NCBI GenBank assembly: GCA_002714465.1
Contig: PAXL01000010.1
Location: forward strand, 1 to 30,438
Source of the DNA: Gemmatimonadota bacterium
GTDB lineage: Bacteria; Latescibacterota; UBA2968
DNA: 30,438 nt
Direction of reading: 5' to 3'
Shown piece after piece: positions 1 to 8,551 of this stretch. Under the pieces are notes generated by a model that was not told where the DNA came from, ran no database searches, and worked only from the letters and a program-made list of their open reading frames with translations. The number at the start of each line of letters is the position of its first letter. The stretch's first letter is position 1. The position numbers were made by a program, and so were the translations under genes.

Positions 1-73
1 CGTTCTCGGGAATGGTCGTAGCACGCACGGTCACCCTTCGACGGACGGGGGTTCGATTCCCCCCAGCTCCACA
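1..73 (+). ncRNA. ssrA: tmRNA (ssrA), 3' end only
   Basis: This is the 3' tail of transfer-messenger RNA, which rescues stalled ribosomes; the 5' part lies outside the window. A T-arm is visible: stem GGGGG (47-51), loop TTCGATT (52-58), stem CCCCC (59-63). The 3' strand of the acceptor stem, CAGCTCC (64-70), and discriminator A71 follow. The preceding GGAC and the CAGCTCCA ending are typical of actinobacterial tmRNA. The next bases are CAA, so the CCA end would be added after transcription. A tRNA is less likely because no anticodon arm can be folded just upstream of the T-arm. Confidence 0.82.
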
Positions 74-153
74 AGGGCGTGTTCGCAGTTTCTGCGTGCA
101 CGTGTTCGCAGTTTCGAAAAGGCAGCGCTTTTAGCGCTGCCTTTTCGGGTTTT
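74..153 (+). repeat. 80-bp module, copy A (downstream of ssrA)
   Basis: This 80-bp stretch is repeated at 19225-19304 in the same orientation, with three mismatches by eye (a constant offset of 19151). It contains two exact copies of the 14-mer CGTGTTCGCAGTTT, at 78-91 and 101-114, which is a 23-bp period, followed by a strong hairpin. It begins immediately after the tmRNA 3' end. It could be an attachment-site remnant or a dispersed terminator module. Confidence 0.9.
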
Positions 154-154
154 T
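115..154 (+). terminator. rho-independent-like terminator of ssrA
   Basis: A perfect 14-bp stem (115-128 with 134-147) has the arm AAAAGGCAGCGC and a 5-nt loop. It is followed by CGGG and a run of five T at 150-154. It sits about 45 bp after the tmRNA end and so probably terminates ssrA. The same structure recurs at 19266-19304. Confidence 0.8.
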
Positions 155-566
155 GGGGGTCGTGCGGCCTCTAGCGGGCTGGGGTCGCCGTGTTCGGCGG
201 CTCGCCCATCGTTGCTTGGCCTAGGTCACCGATGTAGGGACGCGTCGATACCGCCCCGTTGGGGGCGGCGGGATTCGACGGGGAGGGGTAGGCGTTGGTT
301 TCGGTCTTCGCGCCAGGGAGGTCCTCGTCCTGGGCGTCCACATCCCTCCCGGCGGACCCGACAACATCTCCGACATGCTCCCCCGGGCAAACGGCGTGGA
401 GGCAGCGTGATGGCGTCTATACCGAGCATCGCCAAGGCTCTGACGGCACCACGTTCGCTCGAGGACGTACCACCGGCCCTGGAACTCCCAGACGGCTACG
501 GATTCACTGGACTGCTAAGCGACTGGGTTTCTATACCGTCTGCGGCGTCTAGGCACCGCCGGCCCG
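155..566. other. gene-free stretch between ssrA and the salicylate operon
   Basis: About 410 bp without a gene that I can support. Several open frames cross it in both strands, as expected for GC-rich DNA, but none has a ribosome binding site or a recognisable family. Short stretches in different frames look protein-like, for example a frame ending at the TGA near 411. It could therefore hold a decayed gene, but I cannot identify one. Confidence 0.4.
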
Positions 567-1283
567 TCAGATCCAAGCCGGAAGCTCTGGAAAACTCGAG
601 CGTCGATCCGCATCTGACAACCGACCCGTCATCCACTCGGCCAGCATGGCAGCAGGAAGGTCGAGCACACGGATCTCGGTCGATTTGGGACCTAGTTCCC
701 AGGTTCGCGTCCGATCGTCTGGCGCTAGGACCAACGACGGACATCCTTTGCTTGCAGAGAGTGAGCCAACCGTGTCGTCTAACAGCAGGTCGATGACGCC
801 CGCGGGGAACTCTGAGAAGTCGACGTTTCCGCCAATGTCGATCGCGTGTAGCCAGACCTCGCGAATGCGCATCCAGGGAATCTCGGCAGCAGGAATGGTC
901 CGTCCGAGCGCGCTCCGCACCGTCGTCTTCCAACTCACGGTGTCGAGTGCCTCCAGTGCGCTATCCAACTCGGAGGCGGTATCAACAAGCAGCCTCCGAA
1001 GCGAAGCAGGTGCCATGGTTGCGGTGGACTCGATTTCCGCGTTTCGTTGCTCCCGGCTCTCGTACATAGGGAGCTCGACGCCGGTACGTGCCCAAGTCGC
1101 TAACCGCACGAGTGCTTCGGCATTGCGAGCGACATGGCCGACGACGTGTCCACAACTCCAATCTGGCAAGCGACTGGGTTCCTCAAGGCTGTCGTCGGCC
1201 ATGACGTCGACAGCGTCGAGGAACCGCTCTGTACCTTGTCGCATCCACGGCAGCGTGCACTCGGGATCGTGTCTCTCGTTCAT
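567..1283 (-). CDS. mycothiol-dependent maleylpyruvate isomerase
   Basis: A 238-aa protein of the DinB-like MDMPI family. It would isomerise maleylpyruvate, the product of gentisate ring cleavage, to fumarylpyruvate using mycothiol in the cytoplasm. The three metal ligands known from the Corynebacterium glutamicum enzyme (His52, Glu144, His148) have counterparts at His50 (CGHVVGHVAR), Glu142 and His146 (REVWLHAID). The N-terminal four-helix part is followed by the usual C-terminal extension. The start at 1283 is chosen because its ATG overlaps the stop of the upstream ligase gene as ATGA, with GAGGAG about 9 nt upstream; a longer open frame reaching 1487 lies inside the ligase gene. It is the last gene of the salicylate operon. 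Mycothiol dependence implies an actinobacterial host. Confidence 0.9.
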   Translation of the reverse strand: MNERHDPECTLPWMRQGTERFLDAVDVMADDSLEEPSRLPDWSCGHVVGHVARNAEALVRLATWARTGVELPMYESREQRNAEIESTATMAPASLRRLLVDTASELDSALEALDTVSWKTTVRSALGRTIPAAEIPWMRIREVWLHAIDIGGNVDFSEFPAGVIDLLLDDTVGSLSASKGCPSLVLAPDDRTRTWELGPKSTEIRVLDLPAAMLAEWMTGRLSDADRRSSFPELPAWI

Positions 1284-2968
1284 ACACCCCGCTCCTCTTC
1301 GAGTTGTGAGGCGATATGCGCCCGCAAAGCCTTCTTGTCGACCTTGCCGACGTTGGTGACGGCTAGTTCTTCCACGATCATCAGCCGCTCGGGAAGCTTG
1401 AAGCGTGCGACCCCGAACTGCTCCATTGATGCCCGAATTTCGTCGAGGGTGACTTCTGCACCTGGCTTGGGCACGACGTAGAGACACACCCGTTCGCCGA
1501 GTTCGGCGTCGGGCATCGCAACCGCAGCGGCGTGGCTCACCGTGGGTAACCGGTAGGTCAGGTTCTCCACCTCCTCCGCCGAGATCTTCTCGCCACCCCG
1601 ATTGATCATGTCCTTGTCTCGACCCAGAACAGTCAGATAGCCATCGGACGTCTGCTCACAGATGTCGCCGCTGCGATACCAACCATCCGCCGTAAACGCT
1701 CGCTCGTTCTGCTCAGGCGCCCGGTAGTAGCCACGCGGTGTGTAGGGCCCGCGCGTCAACAGCGAACCGGGGCTTCCAATGGGTACGTCATTTCCTTCGT
1801 CATCGACCAGGCGGACTTCGTCGGCAGGCGATACGGGCCGTCCCTGCGTCGAGCAGATCACATCGATCGGGTCGTCGAGACGGGTGTAGTTCAAGAGGCC
1901 CTCGGCCATACCGAACACCTGCTGGAGGCGGGGGCCGAGTTCAGGTTCGACACGACGTGCAATCTCGTCCGCCAAACGCGCGCCGCCGACTTGCAGCACG
2001 CGCAAGCTCGCAAGCTCATGGGCGCCTCGTTCGGAGGCATGTTCGAGCCAGCGGCCAGCCACGGCGGGCACCACGGAGGTGTGGGTGACTCCCTCTGCAG
2101 CAACTGTCGCAAATGCTCGTTCTGGTCCAGCCGAGGGCAGCATCACTACTCGGCCACCAGTCAATAGCGTTCCGAGGATCCCAGGACATGCGAGTGGGAA
2201 GTTGTGGCCCGCTGGAAGGCTGACGAGGTACACCGTGTCCGCCGCTATCGCGGAGACCTCAGCACTCACTCGGGCGTTGTAGAGGTAGTCGTCGTGGGTG
2301 CGGGCAATCAACTTCGGAAGTCCAGTTGTCCCACCCGACAGAAGGAATACTGCGACATCTTGGGCGCTTGGTTCGAGCGCATCGATGCGAACCCGATCGG
2401 CCTCGGCGTCCCCACTGGGAGCACACAGAGAACGAAGGTTGACGCTCTTAGGTCCGACGTTTTCGCCGGCGACCATGACATGCCACTTTCCGCCAGTGAC
2501 CGGCTCGGCAATCGGGGCAAGTTCGTGTCCAAGCGCTTCATGGTCGAAATCGCGGAGGCGATCCGGGACCGCAATCGCCACAGCTTCAGCGTGTTCCACT
2601 AGGTACGAAAGCTCGATGCGACGATGCGCAGGAAGAGCCATCACAGGCACGATGCCAACGCGCAAACAGGCCATTGTGAGCACGACGAACTCCCACCCGT
2701 TAGGGAGTTGAACCACGATGCGATCCCCGGCTGTTAGGCCTAAGTCGAGAAGGCGAACAGCGGCAGCATCGGCACGGTCGGCCAATTCCTGCCGGCTCAG
2801 GCGAAAGTCGGCGGTCGGGTCGATCAGAGCTGGCGCGTCGGGCGCTCGTTCGGCAACTGTCCGCAACTCTGTGCCGATCGCAATACCCGCCCAATACCCG
2901 TCGGCGACATAGCGCTTGGCAACGTCAGCTGGCCACGGCACAGTGTGCTCGTTGATCGGGCTGATCAT
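1280..2968 (-). CDS. sdgA: salicylate-activating AMP-forming ligase (SdgA/EntE type)
   Basis: A 562-aa adenylate-forming enzyme of the EntE/DhbE/MbtA aryl-acid group. It would convert salicylate, ATP and CoA to salicylyl-CoA, as SdgA does in Streptomyces sp. WA46. The P-loop SGGTTGLPK is at 211-219. The aryl-pocket motif GHNFPLACPG begins at residue 254; in DhbE the matching His-Asn pair contacts the 2-hydroxyl side of dihydroxybenzoate, so a 2-hydroxybenzoate substrate fits. FGMAEG, GWYRSGD and the C-terminal GKVDKKAL with the catalytic Lys are present. The start ATG overlaps the upstream stop (ATGA), with GGGAGG about 10 nt upstream. Context separates it from siderophore ligases: no carrier protein or NRPS gene is near, and catabolic genes flank it. 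Confidence 0.87.
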   Translation of the reverse strand: MISPINEHTVPWPADVAKRYVADGYWAGIAIGTELRTVAERAPDAPALIDPTADFRLSRQELADRADAAAVRLLDLGLTAGDRIVVQLPNGWEFVVLTMACLRVGIVPVMALPAHRRIELSYLVEHAEAVAIAVPDRLRDFDHEALGHELAPIAEPVTGGKWHVMVAGENVGPKSVNLRSLCAPSGDAEADRVRIDALEPSAQDVAVFLLSGGTTGLPKLIARTHDDYLYNARVSAEVSAIAADTVYLVSLPAGHNFPLACPGILGTLLTGGRVVMLPSAGPERAFATVAAEGVTHTSVVPAVAGRWLEHASERGAHELASLRVLQVGGARLADEIARRVEPELGPRLQQVFGMAEGLLNYTRLDDPIDVICSTQGRPVSPADEVRLVDDEGNDVPIGSPGSLLTRGPYTPRGYYRAPEQNERAFTADGWYRSGDICEQTSDGYLTVLGRDKDMINRGGEKISAEEVENLTYRLPTVSHAAAVAMPDAELGERVCLYVVPKPGAEVTLDEIRASMEQFGVARFKLPERLMIVEELAVTNVGKVDKKALRAHIASQLEEERGV

Positions 2969-5022
2969 TTGTCGTTGGACCTCCCGCAGGTCGTGATGGC
3001 CGCGTCGAGAGCGACCAGGCCGGCACCAGTCAATCGGAGTGGGTTTATTTCGATCGAGCAGAGATGTGGTTCTTTGGCCAGAAGCCGCCCAATCGCCATC
3101 ACGATCTCCCCGATCTCCTCGTCATCCAGTGTCGGTCCGTTGCGCCAGCCGTAAAGGAGGCGCCGTCCGGAAAGGTCGGCGAGCATCGTCACAGCGTCAG
3201 CTCTGCTGAGAGGAGCGAGCCGGACCGAGACATCCTCAAGGGCCTCGGCTGCGGTGCCCCCGAGACCGAGAGCCACGACTGGGCCGAAAATCGGATCGCG
3301 ATGCGCGCCGACTACTAGGTCAATCCCAACTGGTGCCATCGCTTCCACCAAGAACCGGCTCGCTCCTACCCGCTCAAGGGCGTCGAGAGCTTCGTCGAGC
3401 TCGTCGGGGGTCCGAACATCGAGGTGAACACCGCCTATCTCAGTCTTGTGGAGAATTGTTGCATCGAGCAGCTTGACCGCGACTGGCGGGCCGAGTTCTT
3501 CGAGGGCGGCCTGGGCCGCAAGTCGATCGATGCACACTCTGCGAGGCATGGTCGGTATTCCGAGCTGGTCGGCCACGTCTTTGGCCTGTGCTTCGTCGAA
3601 ACTTTCTCCGTCACAGCGGGTCGTTGGTCGATCCTGCGGGGCTTCGGTGCTTGCTCGACGATGCTGCGCCTGAGCATCGGCCACCAACGCTGCTGTGGCC
3701 GCGGCCACACCGCACGGATCAACGGCTGTCGCGATCCCAGCATTGCGGAGGGCGGCACGTGTCTCACCAGCGGCCCCCGCAGCACCTCCGACCCCAACCA
3801 CCAGTGGCACCCCCGCCAGTTGGCCCTCGATTCCAGCAGCGACCAGGTCGACAGCATTCGGCTCTTCGAGCGCGTATGCAGCAACGACTTCGGTGGACGG
3901 ATCGGCGGCAACTGCGGCCAGTACCTTGCCGAACTCGGGACTCGGTCTGCCCGTGTCCACCGGATTGCGCTGGAACGTCAACGGAGGCAGAAGGTCGGAG
4001 AGGGTCTCCTGAGTGGTCGCCGACAACTCGGGTACTTCGATCCCACGTCCACGAAGGTCATCAAGAAGCAAGAGCCCGGGGCCAGCCTGTGCGGTGACCA
4101 TGCCCACGCGGGCACTCGCGCGTGGTCGAGATCGCGCGACCGATAGGGCACCAACGGCGTCCACGAGTTCGCGTTCGTCATCCACGAGGACAGCGCCGGC
4201 CTGCGAGAGGGCGGCGCGAGTGGTTCGCCAAGATGTGGCGAGGTTCCCCGTATGCGAGACGGCGAAGTCGGCCACGTCATTTCGTCCAACTACCAGAGCG
4301 ACTACCGGCATGTGCGGAACCAGCCGAGTGATTGCGTCAACGAGACTTGGCCCGTCATCCACCGACTCAAGGTGCAGCGCAACTGCAGCGATCTCCGGAT
4401 CGGCAGAGAGATGATGCAGCACGTCGGATGCAGTGACGTCCGCGGCGTTCCCCAGTCCTACGGCGAGGCTGAGGCCGTACCCTGCCTCGGCGAACAGGAA
4501 TGCCAAGGCATGGTTGACACCCCCGCTTCCTGCAACGATGGCTATGCGGCCCGGTGGAATCGCCGCGACACCGGGTACGAAACTCGCGATCAGCTTCCTT
4601 CGTGGATCGATGAAGCCGCTCGTATTCGGCCCGAGGAGCCGGATTCCCTTCTCGTCGGCACGCGCGATGAGATCACTCTGCAGATCAAGTCCATGTCCGC
4701 CGATCTCAGCGAAGCCGCCGCCGCAGACCATGGCGGCTCTTGCGCCGGCGGCCGCAACCTCGTCAATGAGGGCAGGGCAAGCCTCTGCTGGCACGCACAT
4801 GATCACGAGATCGATCGGACCCTCTTCGGCGGCATCCTCCAGCGAGGCATGGAAACCGCCACCCCTGCGATTTACCAGGGCAATGCGTCCCTCACCCTGG
4901 TCGAAGGATTCGAGCGACTCCGCCATGGACGCCCCGATCTTCCCGGCCGTGTGCGACGCACCTACGACGGCGATCCTGCGGGGCGCAAACAGCGGCGCTA
5001 GGTCACCGTCGGCCCCATTCAC
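2965..5022 (-). CDS. ADP-forming acyl-CoA synthetase
   Basis: About 685 aa, with the fused layout of NDP-forming acyl-CoA synthetases: a CoA-binding Rossmann domain (roughly 10-135, RRIAVVGAS), a succinyl-CoA-ligase-like part (about 155-440) and a C-terminal ATP-grasp domain (about 465-685). The phosphohistidine motif SHTGNLA is intact, with His at residue 257. It would form an acyl-CoA from acid, ATP and CoA, releasing ADP and phosphate. The substrate is unknown; salicylate, or an acid from the same pathway, is inferred from position. The GTG at 5022 overlaps the hydroxylase stop as GTGA. An upstream GTG at 5037 would add five residues and cannot be excluded. Its 3' end overlaps the ligase start by 4 nt. 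A second, unrelated acid-activating enzyme in one operon is unusual. Confidence 0.82.
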   Translation of the reverse strand: MNGADGDLAPLFAPRRIAVVGASHTAGKIGASMAESLESFDQGEGRIALVNRRGGGFHASLEDAAEEGPIDLVIMCVPAEACPALIDEVAAAGARAAMVCGGGFAEIGGHGLDLQSDLIARADEKGIRLLGPNTSGFIDPRRKLIASFVPGVAAIPPGRIAIVAGSGGVNHALAFLFAEAGYGLSLAVGLGNAADVTASDVLHHLSADPEIAAVALHLESVDDGPSLVDAITRLVPHMPVVALVVGRNDVADFAVSHTGNLATSWRTTRAALSQAGAVLVDDERELVDAVGALSVARSRPRASARVGMVTAQAGPGLLLLDDLRGRGIEVPELSATTQETLSDLLPPLTFQRNPVDTGRPSPEFGKVLAAVAADPSTEVVAAYALEEPNAVDLVAAGIEGQLAGVPLVVGVGGAAGAAGETRAALRNAGIATAVDPCGVAAATAALVADAQAQHRRASTEAPQDRPTTRCDGESFDEAQAKDVADQLGIPTMPRRVCIDRLAAQAALEELGPPVAVKLLDATILHKTEIGGVHLDVRTPDELDEALDALERVGASRFLVEAMAPVGIDLVVGAHRDPIFGPVVALGLGGTAAEALEDVSVRLAPLSRADAVTMLADLSGRRLLYGWRNGPTLDDEEIGEIVMAIGRLLAKEPHLCSIEINPLRLTGAGLVALDAAITTCGRSNDK

Positions 5023-6620
5023 GATGTCACGTCCCACTCAGCCGCTACCTCTGGTGTCACGCCGACTAGGTCTGTCCGACCCGCCAGCACAGCGGTCACG
5101 GCCTTATCTCGATCGAGTTCCTGGTCCACGAGTACCGACGGCAGGCCATAGTGGAACCGTGCCTCCTCGGTGAGGAGGACTCTCGTGAGCGACACGCCGC
5201 CATACACGGCCAAACAGTTCGGGTTTCGATTGGCCAAACTAGCCAGTTCCGCCCTTGCCGCCGTCAGGCCAGCCTCGTCCTCAGGGGCCTCCACGAGTCC
5301 TCCCCATTGGCCGGAATCGACTCCTTCAGTAAGCAGTGGCAGAGGTGTCCCGTCCGCTGTCAACGAAACTGGCACTCCAGCTTTCTCGACAACAGTCGCG
5401 ACCCGACCCGGAGTCGACCATCCGCCATGCCTTATTGGCGTGCCCAAAGGCGAATAGCCGAAGGAGTCATGCCAGGCCTTGTGGCTCGAGGTAACAAAGC
5501 TCGGGTCGCGTCGCTCCAGGCGACTGTCGCTAATGCTCCGGGTAAGGAAGTGATACGCGAACTGCCACGGCTCGAAGGCGTCGTGGTAGATGCTGAACCT
5601 CTCCCACCAGGACAGACTGGGGCGAGCTGCGTCTTGGACACGTTCGACTGGAGGACGGGCCGTCCGCTCGTATTCCCCGAACGCAGCCTCCATATCGTCC
5701 TTGTGCTCGGCCACCGCTGAAGCGAGGGCAACTGCGTCCTCCATGGCCATCTTGGTCCCGGAACCGACCGAGAAGTGCGCTGTGTGGACGGCGTCGCCGA
5801 GAAACGCCACCGGCTGGGGGGCGAACACGTGCCACGGACGGGTGCGACGGGTAACGAAGTTGGACCATCGAGAGTTGTTGACAAGCAGTTCACGTCCGTC
5901 GATCTGGTTTGCGAACAGACCTTGTAGATACTCCTTAGTTCGCATGTCGCTGGGACCTGGGGTTTGGGTCACGTCGAACTCGTCGAGTCCGGCTCGACGC
6001 CAGGTCGCTTCGTCGGCCTCGACGATAAATGTCGACACGCTGTCGCTGATCGGGTAGCCGTGCACTGCGAACGCACCGTGAGGGCCGTGTTCGTGGACGA
6101 AGGTCAACCCATCAAAGAGGTAGTCGGTGCCGAACCAGATGAACTTGACCTCTGAAGTCTCGACAGTGACCTCGAGATAGTCGGCGACCTGCTCACGAAT
6201 CCTCGAGCCTGTGCCATCGGCAGCGACAACGAGGTCATAATCACCGAGGTCGTCGAGGGTGACCTCTGTGGAGAACCGCAAGTCAGCACCGAGGGCGACG
6301 GCCCGTTCCTGGAGTAGATGAAGCAGCGTCGTGCGGACGATGGCCGCCATACCGTTGCCACCACAGCGAATCCGCTCCCCCTTCAGGCGGACCTCGATGT
6401 CGTCCCAGTGGCAGCCACCGGCGTCGAGGGCCTGGCGAAGAACCGGGTCTGCCTCGTGGATTCCCTCAAGCGTTCGGTCGGAGAAGACGACGCCGAAGCC
6501 GAAGGTGTCATCGGCCCGGTCGCGCTCAAATACCGTGACCTTGATCGACGGGTCGAAGCGGCGAAGCAGGGTCGCGAAAAACAACCCCCCGGGCCCACCA
6601 CCGGCCACGGCGACGCGCAC
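5019..6620 (-). CDS. sdgC: salicylyl-CoA 5-hydroxylase (flavoprotein monooxygenase)
   Basis: A 533-aa FAD- and NAD(P)H-dependent group A aromatic hydroxylase that would convert salicylyl-CoA to gentisyl-CoA. Seen: the N-terminal FAD fold GGGPGG (7-12), the DG motif DLVVAADGTGSR (129-140) and the GD motif FLGDAVHTAHFSVGSG (273-288). This set is typical of SdgC and of the N-terminal half of 2-aminobenzoyl-CoA monooxygenase/reductase. The last ~140 residues are odd. They contain LLTEEARFHYGLPSVLVDQ followed by LAGRTDLVGV, which resembles the tail of the Old-Yellow-Enzyme barrel in the larger two-domain proteins, but most of that barrel is missing. The start is GTG, 2 nt after the upstream stop, with AAAGGGGAA about 8 nt ahead. 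WA46 gentisyl-CoA hydrolyses spontaneously, so no thioesterase is required. Confidence 0.87.
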   Translation of the reverse strand: MRVAVAGGGPGGLFFATLLRRFDPSIKVTVFERDRADDTFGFGVVFSDRTLEGIHEADPVLRQALDAGGCHWDDIEVRLKGERIRCGGNGMAAIVRTTLLHLLQERAVALGADLRFSTEVTLDDLGDYDLVVAADGTGSRIREQVADYLEVTVETSEVKFIWFGTDYLFDGLTFVHEHGPHGAFAVHGYPISDSVSTFIVEADEATWRRAGLDEFDVTQTPGPSDMRTKEYLQGLFANQIDGRELLVNNSRWSNFVTRRTRPWHVFAPQPVAFLGDAVHTAHFSVGSGTKMAMEDAVALASAVAEHKDDMEAAFGEYERTARPPVERVQDAARPSLSWWERFSIYHDAFEPWQFAYHFLTRSISDSRLERRDPSFVTSSHKAWHDSFGYSPLGTPIRHGGWSTPGRVATVVEKAGVPVSLTADGTPLPLLTEGVDSGQWGGLVEAPEDEAGLTAARAELASLANRNPNCLAVYGGVSLTRVLLTEEARFHYGLPSVLVDQELDRDKAVTAVLAGRTDLVGVTPEVAAEWDVTS

Positions 6621-6622
6621 GG

Positions 6623-7438
6623 TCAGGATTCCCCTTTACAGATGTTGCGTAGCTCACCAACCCCCTCGACGCGAGTCACAAGTTCGTTACCCTCAACGAG
6701 ATAGCGCTGTGGATTCCGGGCGTGACCGACACCCCCGGGCGTACCGGTGGAGATGAGGTCGCCAGGCACCAGTGTGATGATCCGAGAGATGTAGGACACC
6801 AGTTCAGTCGGGCTGAACACCAGATCGCTCGTCTCGGCTTGCTGGACGACCTCACCGTCGACCAGGCATGACACCGAACCGGGCGGGCCTTCGTCTACGA
6901 CGATCCACGGGCCCACCGGTGTAGAGCGCTCGAAGGTCTTTCCCTGGAGCCACTGAGGGGTGCGGTTCTGGAAGTCCCGGGCGCTGACGTCGTTGACGAC
7001 CGTATATCCGGCGATCGCAGACTCGGCTTCGTCCGCGTTCGCGTGGCGGACTTCAGCACCGATCACAATCCCGAGTTCCGCCTCCCAGTCGATCTGGTGG
7101 GAGACCTCTGGGAGTTGGATGTTGTCGAATGCTCCGACCAGGGCCCCCGAGAACTTCGCAAACAGCGTCGGGTGTGAGGGCAACTCCCGACCCATCTCCT
7201 CAATGTGCTTCCGATAGTTCAGCCCGATGCAGATGACCTTGTCCGGCCGGGGAACAGGCGGCGCGTAATCGAGTGAATCGAGAGAATGCCGAGGGCCATC
7301 TGCTGCAACAGCGTCAGACCTCCATTCGCTGCGACTAAGAAAATCTCTCAGCTCGTCAGCGCCGAGTTCGATGGCAGCATCTTCATCAACTCGGACAGCT
7401 GCGGTCCGGTCATCGAGGCGGATGGTAGCGAGGCGCAT
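6623..7438 (-). CDS. fumarylpyruvate hydrolase (FAH family)
   Basis: A 271-aa fumarylacetoacetate-hydrolase-fold enzyme. It would cleave fumarylpyruvate into fumarate and pyruvate, the last step of the gentisate route. The metal-binding acids of the family are visible as Glu119 and Glu121 in DWEAELGIVIG and Asp150 in VVNDVSARD, with the usual GLNYRKH and STGTPGGVGHAR segments. The ATG overlaps the gentisate dioxygenase stop (TAATG), so translation is probably coupled. The family also contains acylpyruvate hydrolases and decarboxylase/isomerases; the assignment to fumarylpyruvate rests on its neighbours, the dioxygenase and the isomerase. Confidence 0.87.
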   Translation of the reverse strand: MRLATIRLDDRTAAVRVDEDAAIELGADELRDFLSRSEWRSDAVAADGPRHSLDSLDYAPPVPRPDKVICIGLNYRKHIEEMGRELPSHPTLFAKFSGALVGAFDNIQLPEVSHQIDWEAELGIVIGAEVRHANADEAESAIAGYTVVNDVSARDFQNRTPQWLQGKTFERSTPVGPWIVVDEGPPGSVSCLVDGEVVQQAETSDLVFSPTELVSYISRIITLVPGDLISTGTPGGVGHARNPQRYLVEGNELVTRVEGVGELRNICKGES

Positions 7439-8526
7439 TACGCCTCCTCCTTTCGGTTGACTCGGTCGAGGCCGAGGTGTTCGAACACGGGATCGTCAGA
7501 AAAACGAAAAGCATCAAGCCCTGTCTCAGTTGCGATCGAAAGCTCGGCCCAGGAGGGCACGACGAACAGGTCCCCTGTCTTGAGAGTGTGTAGTTCTCCC
7601 TCAAGCTCAATCTCGCCGCCACCTGCAAAGACCTGCCAGACAGCCGATCCAGCCACGCGGATGCTGGCGGTCCGGCAGCCGGCAGCCAGACGGTGCATCT
7701 CGGTTCGAATCGTCGTGAGGGCATCGCCACCGGTCGCGGGATTGGTGTAGCGAACGACGGCGTGGCCTGGCTCGACAACACCGGGGAAACCCTCGTCCTC
7801 GAGCTCGAGCTGTGCGGTGAGCGCTGCGTCGGTCGACTCCCATCGATAGGCCATGAGAGGCGATGCCTTTGTCGTAGGGGCACCAACCGGCAAGAGACCT
7901 GCATGTCCCCAGAGCCGCTCGTTGCGGGCTCGTGAGGGAGTGTCACGTGTCGACAACGTTTCCGAACCAAACTCGAAGAATCCGGCATCCAGCTGCCGCA
8001 CGAATGGAATATCCAGGCCGTCGATCCAGGCCATCGGTTTGTCAGTGGTGTTGTGATGCTCGTGCCATCGCATTCCTGGCGTAAGGAGAAGATCACCGCG
8101 ACGCATGGCGACCGGATCGCCATCCACGTTGGTCCACACTCCCTCGCCTTCGATGACGAAACGGAACGCCGATTGCGAATGACGATGCGACGGGGCCTCC
8201 TCGCCGGGACCGAGGTACTGGATCGCTGCCCACAGCGTGGGGGTGGCATAGGCCGTACCGGGCAGGCCTGGATTGGCCAGCGCAATCGCCCTTCGCTCCC
8301 CTCCCCGGCCAACCGGGACGAGCTCGCCTGATCGGGCGGCCAACTCGTAAAGAACCGACCAGCGCCACACACCAGGGCAGGCATCAGGTTGTGGAACGTT
8401 TGGCATAAGGCCTTCACGCTGAGTCCAGAGAGGAGCAAGGTTCGCAGCCGCAAAATCTGTGTAGAGCTGGTCGAGCGCTGCCCGCTCACTGCTGGTAACA
8501 GTCTCAGATGGTTCGCTGACGGTCAT
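7438..8526 (-). CDS. sdgD: gentisate 1,2-dioxygenase
   Basis: A 362-aa bicupin Fe(II) dioxygenase that opens gentisate between C1 and C2 to give maleylpyruvate. The first cupin holds the metal-ligand motif PSHRHSQSAFRFVIEGEG (His114, His116) and the third ligand region at WHEHHN (His155 onward). A second, metal-free-looking cupin lies around residues 250-340 (WQVFAGGGEIELEGE, LKTGDLFVVP). The length is normal for the family. The ATG at 8526 is preceded by GAGGAG at 8 nt; an open frame reaching 8613 overlaps the regulator gene and lacks such a site. It lies 25 bp after the paaX-like gene and overlaps the next gene by 1 nt. Confidence 0.93.
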   Translation of the reverse strand: MTVSEPSETVTSSERAALDQLYTDFAAANLAPLWTQREGLMPNVPQPDACPGVWRWSVLYELAARSGELVPVGRGGERRAIALANPGLPGTAYATPTLWAAIQYLGPGEEAPSHRHSQSAFRFVIEGEGVWTNVDGDPVAMRRGDLLLTPGMRWHEHHNTTDKPMAWIDGLDIPFVRQLDAGFFEFGSETLSTRDTPSRARNERLWGHAGLLPVGAPTTKASPLMAYRWESTDAALTAQLELEDEGFPGVVEPGHAVVRYTNPATGGDALTTIRTEMHRLAAGCRTASIRVAGSAVWQVFAGGGEIELEGELHTLKTGDLFVVPSWAELSIATETGLDAFRFSDDPVFEHLGLDRVNRKEEA

Positions 8527-8551
8527 CGCGTACTCCTCGCTCGCGCCGGCC

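Noticed and set aside
212..796. 194-aa plus-strand open frame after ssrA
   Set aside because: It is Arg/Pro/Ser-rich with no family or ribosome binding site, and its 3' half is antisense to the maleylpyruvate isomerase gene.
1280..2968. Siderophore (enterobactin or mycobactin) biosynthesis ligase
   Set aside because: The protein resembles EntE/MbtA, but no carrier, NRPS or isochorismate genes are present; the coupled neighbours are catabolic.
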